Origin: Apostichopus japonicus
Taxonomy: Eukaryota > Echinodermata > Holothuroidea > Aspidochirotida > Stichopodidae
Direction of reading: 5' to 3'
Length of the DNA: 64,000 nt
NCBI RefSeq assembly: GCF_037975245.1
Contig: NC_092570.1
Span: forward strand, 8,369,001-8,433,000
Part shown: positions 10,218 through 21,700 of the stretch, one piece after another
How the letters are laid out: each line of letters opens with the position of its first letter
Numbering within the stretch: the first letter of the stretch is position 1
Position numbers and translations under genes: made by a program
Notes under the pieces: generated by a model
Told to the model about the DNA's origin: nothing
Databases searched by the model: none
The model's input: only the letters and a program-made list of their open reading frames with translations

Positions 10218-12734
10218 GTGTTGACGTGAAGTCTGCAACTCCGCTGTCCCTTCAGACGTATTTAGGTCATGGTATATATCATTACATATATCAGTATTGT
10301 TTATTTTTAATTATGTACTATTCAATTTCCAGTCAATCTAGCCAGTATGTTGTTTTTTGATCCAAGTTCGTTTCTTCACCGACTATAGAATGATCTGTTG
10401 TTTACGTCATTTTACCTTAAGTCATCGTAAATGTTCAATATTATAATACAATGAAATGCATGATTCCGGACAGTTTACAGAATCTACATTACGTAAAGTG
10501 TACGTACGCGTTGCATTCTTATTTAGATTGTGCTATGTTAGGGATGCATACATTGTTGTTCTTGTGAAGTATCTTGTTCTCTTCGAAGTTTGAAATAGTT
10601 CACGTCATTACATTTTATTGTTAAGATAATGATTTAATGTTTAACATGAGTGACAACTGAATCCCTGTTTACTTCCTTCCTATGTTATAAGGCAATTCTC
10701 ATGTCTGACCCTGCAATGAGTACCTGTTCTTTTCAGATGTACAGTGCAGTTTTACAGTATTGGTTTTTGTGTCCATACAGGCCTTTATCTTTGGGTGACT
10801 TTCTTGAAAGCATTCCCTTTCGAAAGAATTCGTGATACTGCTGATAAAATGATTATAGTTTCAGTGTAAGGGACTGCGTGGGGTTGAGATTGTATCAAAT
10901 TGTTTAGTTTTCGTTCAATGTTCTATCTTGTTGAGGATTTCTTAAAGAGTAAGAAGTTTCGTTTCGTTATGAATATCTGGAAGTGTCACTGTAGGAAAGT
11001 AGTTCATTCGTTAGTCCATTTACCGAGAACTGTAAGCATAACTTTTCGATAATATCTTTAAACCCGTTAATGTTCCAGAGTTAATATGTCGACTGTATCT
11101 CGAATCTTTTAAAATGAGAACCGAACGTCCGTCTTCTTAGTAAATGATTCAATGTAAGATTTCGTGTTAGTATTAGATGCCAACACGCGGAGCAAGATGT
11201 ACTAGACAAAGATGTAGCAAACGGGATGAACTATAAGTAGAATCAATTAGCTGCCAATATGGTCTGAGAGTGAACTATAGAAAGAAAAGTAGCGAACAGA
11301 GATGAAACTTCTGGGTAGCCTACATGGAATGAACAGAGTAAAATTAGAGTTACGTTAATATGACGAATGGAAATTGAACTTCCAAAAATACAAGAAGTAA
11401 CTTTACATATTATTCATAACCTATACTTAAAAAGAACATGCAGGCTACAAACGGTTGTTATTATCTCACAGCTACTATAGGGAGGATGAGACATATACAG
11501 CTATGATTTGCTAGTTAAGTCATATACAGCTATGTCTGGTTGCCATGGTAACAGTTAACTGTTAATTGCCAAGGTGATGCTTAATTTTCCTACTCTCGGG
11601 GGTCACCCATGGTTTGGCACCCAGGGTGACCGAACGTACATGACTGAGGGAGGGTCAAAACGTGTCTGTGTGTGTGTGGTTGGGTGTGTGTGTATGTGTC
11701 ATTGTGTGTCCAATTTTTCTTTCAAACACAATGCATACATAGTTGACTACTTGCTTATCTACTTCATGCATGGTACATTCATAAGTGGGAGTGAACACAT
11801 TATTTTATCCCATATATGCCCAGCCCCCCCCCCTTATGGACCCGGGCTGCAGGCTCGCTTGACTACCCCACCCCTTTCCCGTCGGCTCTGCACACAGCTA
11901 GTCATTTTCACCAAATTGTGCAGGTATATTGCTAAAAAGATGGTAAACCAAAGATAGCATAGGTGAGGTAAAGGCCTACTTTAAGTAGTTTTGAACTATA
12001 AGAGTGTTTGAAATCTAGAATAAGAGGTCCTTTTGATAATAATGATTTTAATAATGAAACAGGTTTTTTCCACACGGATTAATGTTCATAATCGCAATAG
12101 GTCATCAGATTTCCTTGGCTGAGGTCATCTGATAGACTCGAGTGAGGTCATCTAACAGACACGCACTGATTTATGCTGACCGATTTTGTATTGATCCGAA
12201 GATAGGCTGTAACAAAAAAAGATATAATAACATTTGGAAAGTTTTTCGAGAACTCGTTATAACGTACATTATTAGTTAAGTTTCTTTCCAACTACAATAA
12301 ACTGCAATATTTAACTGTCCATTTTATCCTGTCAGGCGATCAAGTTGCCTATATGCATTGGTGGTCCCATATCATACATAGCTTCTGCATACACATTCCT
12401 TTATCAGCACTAACTGTTCAACGAAGTGTAACGCCCATTGCATGCAAATAAACGTTTCCTACTGGTAGTGAAATGTGGCTTGACTTGGCGTTAGATAAGA
12501 AGATAGATCTATGCATAATATAGTACTGAGTTGTAGTCGCTACGATCGACTTGTGTTATACGTATCTGTGGTGTCTAGTTATATAACTAGTAAAGAAACT
12601 TTACCATAGTACCACTTCATGCAGGTAGTTTATTTAACCGGATTTAGGATAAAATACAGACCGTTTATTGGAACAAATTTATATAGAATCCTACTTTGCC
12701 GCTTGTCTTGGCTTTTCCTTGCAAAGTAACCCGT
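10218..12734. other. Upstream region of the transporter gene; no gene seen
   Basis: Only short frames occur. A dispersed repeat lies at about 11540-11730. The transporter promoter should lie in the right part of this interval, but no convincing TATA box or initiator could be identified. Confidence 0.4.
11540..11730 (+). repeat. Dispersed repeat, copy 1 (second copy at 19849-20005)
   Basis: From 'ttgccatggtaa' through 'ctactctcggg', 'ggtgaccg', 'catgactga.ggagggt' and a GT-rich stretch to 'gtccaattt', the segment matches 19849-20005 in the same orientation. No inverted ends or target duplications are evident. It is an interspersed repeat of unknown class. Confidence 0.65.
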
Positions 12735-15700
12735 ATGGCTGACGATTCTTTCCCGCTTAAAGATGTTGCAGACGATCTGGAAAATGTCAACGAAGGCTTT
12801 GACACTTCTAAAGAAGATGATAATTTACTGAATAATGAGGTAAGGCTATAGTACATCCTAATTGATCTGAACAACGGCTTTTATTGCAGCTTGCAATTTG
12901 AGATTACGAGTCGGTTGATCTGCATCATATTTGAGAGGCAATGCGTGATAATACAATGGTTATACACAATCAAGCAGCTGTCTCCGGCATTGGGTACACG
13001 GCAGAAAACTAGCAGCAACGCTCAGCTAAGCTTCTATTTGAGAAATTTGTTTTGATTGGCAATATTTCTGAGCAGTTTATCCATTTGTTTGTGCGAAAAA
13101 TAAAAGACATAGTCGGTATAACAGTGTCATTCCAAGCGCGGGAGGGGGGCGGGTTAAATTTATTTACCCGGCAATGAGAACTTTTTGCGCTATCTGCATG
13201 GGGTCCAGGGCCCGTCACATGGCCCTGGTGGGGTCCGGGCGAAGCACCTGGAAGTTATACGATATGGTGGACTTAAGAGGCTTTCATAGCTTTCAATTTT
13301 GAAACTATTAATTTAGCTATGAAGTCTAGTGTTAGTCATGAATGGTGATAAGATATTCCAATTTCCACACTTCTGAAACATCGTGTGGGATGTTCTACCA
13401 CTGTATACTGGTAGCGCGCGTAACTCACCCCCTCCCCTTCAGCCCCGCCACAAAGTCTGGTTACACCACTGAGAAATGGTGGACCATGAGCGGGGAGAAT
13501 TTGGCGAACAACGTAGAGAGATCTCACACAAAGTTTCAGAACTGTCGAAATTGGAATATCCTTCTAAGATATATGTTCCGTTTATATTGAGTTCTGCAAA
13601 TACTGTTGACCCTTGATGAATTTTTACCTTCACAAAAATTAATAAATTAATACTCAAAATGACACCTTCTCATTGAATATTAGGCATATAAGGCAGCATG
13701 GCCTTGATTACCATATGTATGCCGACGACACCCAAATTTACCTTTCGTTTAAGCCACTTGATTCTCCTGATGCAATTAATCCTCTACATATATTGGAGAC
13801 ATGTCTTGAAGATGTCAGAAAATGGATGGCTGATAACATGCTTAAGCTTAACGATGAAAAGACAGACGTGATATTTTTCCATTCAAAGCATAGCAAACGA
13901 ACGATCCACCTTCCTTCATTGAGAATGGGCAATGATGTCATTCCACCCTCGTCATCAGTACGGAATCTCGGTGTGTTATTTGACTCATATTTGTCTATGG
14001 AAAACCATATAAATTTAATAAGTCGGTCTTGCTACAACCAATTACGTATCATCGGGAGAATTCGTCCATCCCTTAACGAGGAGGTAACCAAGTCTCTCGT
14101 CCATTCGCTGGTAACATCTCGTCTCGATTACTGTAATGCTCTCCTGAATGGAACGTCATGCTCCTCAATCAAAAAACTACATAGGGTCCAGAATACGACT
14201 GCCAGAATCATCACCAGAACCCGTCGTTACGAACACATCACTCCTGTACTCCGAGACCTGCATTGGTTACCAATTCATCGCCGGATAAATTACAAACTCA
14301 TTCTGCACGTTTTTCGTATTCTTAATGATCAATCTCCGAGTTATATGTCTGATTTAGTTAAACGCTACACGCTAGCTAGGGCATTACGGTCCCAAAGTCA
14401 TCTATTTCTAATCATTCCTCATACTAACAAAGTCACATATGGAGATTGTTCTTTTAGTGCTGCAGGTCCAAAGCTCTGGAATTCTCTTCCCCATCACTTG
14501 AGAAATATCACACATATTGACACTTTTAAGAAGCACTTGGAAACTTATCTTTTTAGGCTCGAGTATGGGCATTAATCACATTATTCACATTTCTTTGTTT
14601 TATTCATTTTACTGTGCCCATATTTATGTATATTTATATTTTCTTTATTGTGGTTTATTACCCTGTCTTATATCAGGTTTTACTTTTACTGCTGTTGTTA
14701 TTACTTTTAGGTTTTCTTAAGTTTGGTATTTTTATATTCCAGGTTTTGGTTCTTTTGTACAGTGCTCTTGAGCATGTTTTATTTCATGATAACAGCACTT
14801 TAATATATGGTATTTATTATTTATTATTATTTTATTATTTATAATATAGTTTTTTTTTAAACTGCTGCAACAATATTGTTACAATTTATCTCGAAGAAGA
14901 CGAACACAATGATGCACTGTCTATAATTGAGGTTACAATATTAGGCCAATACATGAAAACACTGAAGTTTACGAAGAATTGTTGTTGTGGCCTTTGGAAT
15001 GAAGCGGTTTTGAATGCGAATATTGTATGAATAAATATATAGTAAAGTTATCATGATAAAGAAGGCCTACAAAAAAAAATATCCAGCAAAGCTTTTCAGA
15101 TTATATGTGTGATTTCAGTGAACTGTGACTTATCTTTGTATAGCTATCCAGTGAACCAGACGAGGACAAAGGGTCGACAGGATTTGGTATTTTTACCGGT
15201 GCCGTCTTTATTGTTTCAGCCGTCGCGGGTACTGGAGTGCTCGTACTACCAGTGGCTATTGCTAAAACAGGTAGGCCTATGTATCGGCTCGTGAACACAC
15301 GGATACCCGGTATAACGTGGTATTTACTACCCAGTTTTCTTTAAATGCATTCTACAAATATTTAAAGGTCATCAGTTTTCTCCCCTCCATATTTCAGCTC
15401 CATTTTTTTTTTTATTATTTCGGATCGGGCGGGGTGGGGCGGAGGAGATCAAAATTTCGTACTTGGGCGTCGCATTCAACGGCCCCACAACCACATGCAC
15501 CCTTAATCGTAAAATGTTTAATCAACCCGTCCTTCCGCTTAACCTTAACCAGTCTGGGTAAAATTTGAAGTGAACATAAATGGTAGATTCTATACACTAA
15601 ATGCTACAATTTATCATATACAGGATGGTATGGGTTACTAATCCTAGCCGTTGTTGGAGTTACGCAGACGTACACGGGAATCCTGCTCGGCAGGTGTTGG

Positions 15701-18700
15701 GTCATCCTACAAGAGAGATTTGAATTATACAGACGTCAAACCCGATACCCGTACGCAGCCATCGGATATGAAGCATTTGGTCCAATCGGAAGGTATGAAC
15801 ATGCAGCTATCATTCGCTTCTCTTATATTTAACCCGCATATAATTGTGTCACTTTTGTGTGCTAAGCATTCTTGAAGGCACCACTCCTCAAGGTGTTGCT
15901 TTGCTAAGAGGATTATAAAAATTATACATTGATTTTTATCTAATGGGAAGTGTTCCTTGTGGCGATATAATTGGTGTATTAGTCAGAGCAAAAAGTAATG
16001 ACCATTTGTGATCTTACTTGTTTAATTACTGACAGAAAACCCCCATTAAATTTACATTGTACGTTAAAGTTCCGTAAGCGATGTCCAACTGGTAAAGGTT
16101 CCAACTGATGCACCCTAATGCACCATACCGTTGATGTGGTCAAGTGGATAAAGGCGGTGGCATTTGAAGCAATGAGGCTTAGTAATCGGGAGGTTCGGGG
16201 TTTTCTATCCCCGGCCGGGTCATAGAAAGGTGGGTTTTATTTTGTCCAAGAGCAATCTACGGTTTTCCCATCTGAAATGATTTTCTAACTTGAAAAGATA
16301 TTCAAAATTTGAGTTTAAATGTTGAATTGGAAGCCACCCGACGTGCAAGTTGTAATCCATAAGCCCTTGCGGGTTTCTCCCACATTTGTGGTCATTTAAG
16401 CGTCGTAAAAAATAAATGCTGATTATTATGATGATATTATATGACCGTGACAACTGGAAATGTATTTCAGTCTTCTTTGCATATCCTAATTCAAACTTAT
16501 CAGCGTGTCTGTTTGTAAGTATACTTCTTCTGAACATGGGGATTTGCCCCTTTATTATACAGAGCATGCGTGGATGCGATGGCTAATGGGCGTCACAACA
16601 ATCATTTGGCAGCAGTGACCGATGTCTTCATTCGTTTACCGAATAATGTTTTCCTGGGGCGGGAGAAAGGGAGGGAGAAATAAGGGGTTTAAAAAGGGGT
16701 AGGAAAAACACCCCAGTATAGCCTGTATATAGTACGACATCTATCCACCGCTTTGGGGTTAATGTGTTCGATACTATGAACACGTATACGAAGTTTCCCT
16801 TTTGCGAGATTTCAGTGGTGTTTAAATGTTACTCTTCTCACTCAATTAAGTTTTATGTCAATTTGCCAGGCTACTTTCACCCCCTTCCATCTCATGTTGA
16901 GGGTGGGAGGGGGTGGTGGGGGTGGGAGGTGTGACGCATGAACGTATAATCCTTTCTTTATCTGATCTACTTAATCCTCTCTCTCCACTTCCATCTCCAT
17001 CTCTCTTTCTCCCTCTCACTCTTCTGTTCTTCTTTTTTTTCTTTGTTTTTTTTTATTAGATTTATAGTTACCGTCGTCATTGATGTTACCCTGATCGGAG
17101 CTTGTGTGGCTTTCCTCTTGATCATCTCAAGGAATATCGAGATTCTTTTACAGTTGGAATATTTGCAAGTCTGTACAGTTCTACCAATGGTTGCGTTGGC
17201 TCTTTGTCCACTCGTTTGGTTTGGCACACCTAAAGACTTCTGGTAATAAATATGTATATATATATATATACATAATTATTTGCGAAAACGTTAAGGGAAG
17301 AACAGCTCAGCGTGAATATTAAAAAAAAAACTAAAAGTTTCATCACTATGTTGTATCCTTCATTCTATGGCTGGAGTTGATGATTACGCAATCATTCCAC
17401 ATAGCCTATGGCAGCTGTATGACCCAGTTTATGCATTCGGCAATCGATTTGACACATATTTCACAAATTTAGCTTCGAGCTTGGATAACTATACATTGAC
17501 TCAATATAATCCGATTGGCAGTGCTCTCTTAGCCTTCTTTGTGATTACAAAACCCTTAGTAGTACGTTACTGCACTATTATCCCTTTTTTATCATTTGTT
17601 ATCATTTCTTTATTCTTTGATATTTTCCATTTCAATCAAAACCAAAGGTTGCAAAAACAATGGCATAATCTCCCACAAAGGATAGTTATATTAGCGTGAT
17701 TGACATATGAAATCCAATTAGTATCTTGTGCACACCATAGGGTATATAGATTGGAGAAAAAAAAGATTATTAAACCTTTTTTTATCTGTACCGAGAGATT
17801 GTGCTCAATAATACCAGCAAATAACACAAATGCAGTTGGATTATATCTCAGATAGTTCACTAAAACCAATTATGTAGGATATCCAGTGTCGGTCGTGCCA
17901 AAATGACATATGCACAATGCACAATTATTCATTTGATGTGCAACTTACACAAGTAATCTGTATAATACTAGTGAGAACTGATACGTCACTTGTTTCTCCT
18001 GCCAGACGTCATTCCTGTATCTCTCGTTTTAACCGCGCGTATGGAACTATTGAATAAATGTTAACATGGCGTTCCATACGCACGTAATAAGGACTGTCAT
18101 TTTATTTGTTATCTGTTGTTCATTCATACTTAGTAAAGATTCCTAAATCCTATTGGTCCATTCAGGTCAGCTGACCGTGGTTAATCCTATGAGTAACGCA
18201 CGGTAAAATTACGGGGCATCACTTTAATAAATCTTTGGTTATATGTAACCAAAACTGTTTTGTTTTATGATTTGTCCCCCACACAAATGGTAGTGTATGA
18301 ATGAACGGGGTTAATCAACGGTCTAGCGTGCGTTACTCACATGATTAATGCACTCCGGGTGTTAATGCTATAGCTGGATGCACTCGGGCTCCGCCCTCGT
18401 GCATCGCTTGCATTATCCCCCGATCGTGCATTAATCATGTGAGTAACGCACGCTAGACCGTTGATTAACCCCTTATTTCAATTTCGAGGAAGTAATAAAC
18501 CTTGCACAAGATCGTAATACGTGGCGGAGCATGTCGCATAGACGAGACTCAACTTACTACTACTACTACTGTTGTTTCATTCGTACCATCCTAATGTACG
18601 CTATTCTTCAGTACTGTCTGTTCATTTAAACAATGCTACTGTACAGTATTATGTTTGGTTGGGTTTATTGTTTGTCCTTTCAATGCCGTTTCACTGCAGT

Positions 18701-21700
18701 AATGGTATAGACAGGGCGCATTCAAGTTGAGGCGCACTCGAATTGGGGCGTTAAAGTGGCGGTTTGAAGGGACAGGGATTAAATCGAAATATAAATTCTG
18801 CTTTGCAATTCTCTGAATATTCTTCCAAAATTGAAAGGCTAGGTGTAAGCCCAAGGCCGGATTATCCAAAAGGCAGATCAGATAAGTGTCCGGCCCCAGA
18901 ATCAAGACCCCTGTAGATCAAGGAGCCTGTCAACATTTCCGGCCAAGACACACACATCTCTTTCTTGGGGTCGTGCCTGCAAAACTTATTAAGGTGGGAA
19001 ACAATGATAAGGTGCCCGATAGGACTCCATATGGTGTTTATCTGGCATTGCATATGCCAGTTTTAATCCTTCTTTGATGATAAGACTATAAAAATGAGCC
19101 AATAAAACGTCTGCTAACTATTTTGGTTCACGAGAACAAGATCATACACCGCCCAATTATTGTGTGCTTCGTAGTAGTCTAATGTAGTACTACATGGGTG
19201 CCTTATGCGCTTGCATATGTATTTCTTTCATTGGGTTTGCAAGATAAGGCAATATGTATTTCAAGATAAGGCAATAAGCAGAACAAACCTGAATATGATT
19301 GAATTATAAAGCGCCCTCTATTTCAGTGTTGTTGCTTCATAATTTCCCTCATCAGGTTTATTGCGGTAGGAGGTACCGTTTCTACAGGACTGGCCTCCAT
19401 AATATTAGTGATAAGTATTCTGCTGGAAGCCCCGCAGGCTCAACCGCAAGTCGACGTTCAGTATAACCCGCCCTCATATTGGAGTTTAGGCGCAGGAGTT
19501 GGCCTAATTTCTGTTTCCCTGGTTGGTCACGCTATATATCCAACCATTCAGCACGATATGAGAAAACAAACTGACTTCTCCCGAAGTTTGATCTTATCCT
19601 ATTTCAGTAAGCAAACAAAATCATTTCCTCTTTTGTAAACATCATAGCAAACTTGGGGAAAAAAATTCTTGGCTTGCAAAAGGAAGGAAAGGTGTCAGTA
19701 ACTTAAATGTGTGGGACACAAACTTTCCTGCATTCGATAAAACGGTTTGTTACACCCTAGCAAGTCTTTGCTTAATCTGTTAGATTTAATTCCTTTGTCA
19801 TGCAGTTGAGCCATACACACATCAATGTCAGTTCCCATAGCAACATTTGCCATGGTAATGGTTAATTTTAATTATGTGTAGCTACTCTCGGGAGGTCACC
19901 CGTGGTGGGGTACCCCAGGGTGACCGGAAGTCCATGACTGACGGAGGGTTCAAAACTTGTCCGTGGGTGTGGCGGTCATCGTGTGTGTGTCCAATTTTGT
20001 TTCAAAAATTCCTGCTTAATCGCTGTTCCGATTTTCTATATAAACTTGGTGGGAAGGACCCCAGTTTTTTTTTTTTTATAAATTACTCAAATTGCCCAAC
20101 TCATGAAGATTCTGTAGAACTTAACCATATAATAAGCTTCTATGATCATAAATGTGTAACGTTAATGTGAACGCATACAGTAGCCTTCGCTTTCTTGTAT
20201 GTTGATGTTTTCATATCGGAAGTAAACATTGGTCTTAATATGTTCGTACAGCTTCTTATATGAAGGGTGAGGGTGGTGGTGTTGTGGGGGACGGGGTCCA
20301 TTTCAAATGGTTTTTCTCTCATCGTGGGGTACACCTATAATAAAATTGAATCTACTTCCATTCAAATAAAGGCAAACTTAGGAAATGTTATCTTTAAGTA
20401 ATATACTGTCATCAGTCTCACTGCCAGGCAATACTGCGTATACTTCCAACGTGGAAATATGAAAAGGATAGCAATGAAAATTAAATTTTTATCGCCCACC
20501 CCTCCCCCCCCCCTTCCGTACACTTTCCCTCCCCAATTCGGACTAGCGGCATAATGACGTCACTCAGTGATACCACATTTAGTTTCTTAAGTGTTTTAAG
20601 AAGTTGATCATGTTTTCGATTTTGTTTCGATGTTATGAAATTCGGTCAATTTGTAATTCAGGTTAACTAAATCTTTATTTCTTCTTGCTCAGCATTTTTG
20701 CCTTCGAGGAAAACTTGACTTACAAAGTATTTCTGTTTTTTTTTTTTTTTTTTGCTTTTTAGTTGTAGCCTCGTATTATCTTCCTTTGACGTTCGTCGCT
20801 TATTACGTTTACGGAGATTACCTTCGTAACAAGGAAAGTGTCTTCGAGGTACTCCAACCCAGCCCTATACCAAAACGATACCGCTGTTGCTCATTACTAT
20901 ACACGTGGTTTGTGGGTTCGTAGTGCTTCTGAATCCAGTATTCCAGGATGTTGAGGAATTAATCGGGATAGGAACTGGTGAGTATTGTTTAGTCAGTTAT
21001 TTATGATCAGTCCTTCTGTTCTTTCCATTCTTGTCTTGCATTCAAAAGTATGTGTGTATGTATATGTGATCTTCCCGCAAGCAGGAACTCTCGAAAGAAG
21101 CCATGGAGGCTTTTAGACTCGCAAGCTGACCGAAGCCAATCTCTCGGCCCACATCCATTTAACGTCCATGTCGGGAAGTTGTTATTGAACAACACCCTTG
21201 TCAGACGACACACACTGCTGTCGGCGGGGAATCGAACCGGGGATCTCATGACTGGGAGACGCCGGCGTTAACCACTAGCTAGGCTATACACTCCGCAAGT
21301 AAACTTCTCTTGTAAGCTTCTCTTGTTTTTTTTCAGATTTTAGTTGGAAACGAGCCTTGACCAGAACACTACTAGTTGCTGTCACTTTGTTCATAGCTGC
21401 TTCTGTACCAGACTTTAGTAAAGTCCTGTCCTTAGTCGGCGGTACCTTATTGACAATATTATCTATGATCTTTCCACCTGTGATGTATATTAGGCTATGT
21501 AGCATGAGAAATCCGACATGGCCTGATAGGTAAGTTTCAAACATACTTTTTTTAATATATAAATATGAGCACATGCTCAATTGCTCATCTAAACTACTCT
21601 CTTTCGCTCACGGTGTGTGCTCTTTTGCTCTTCGAGTCACTCATTTTGTGCTCACGTGCTCATCACATGAACCACATCATGCGTTTATGTTTTGTTGCTT

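Noticed and set aside
11574-11957. 127-codon plus-strand frame
   Set aside because: It spans the dispersed GT-rich repeat also present at 19849, and composition is low complexity.
16220-16567. 115-codon minus-strand frame
   Set aside because: It overlaps the plus-strand SINE and shows no domain.
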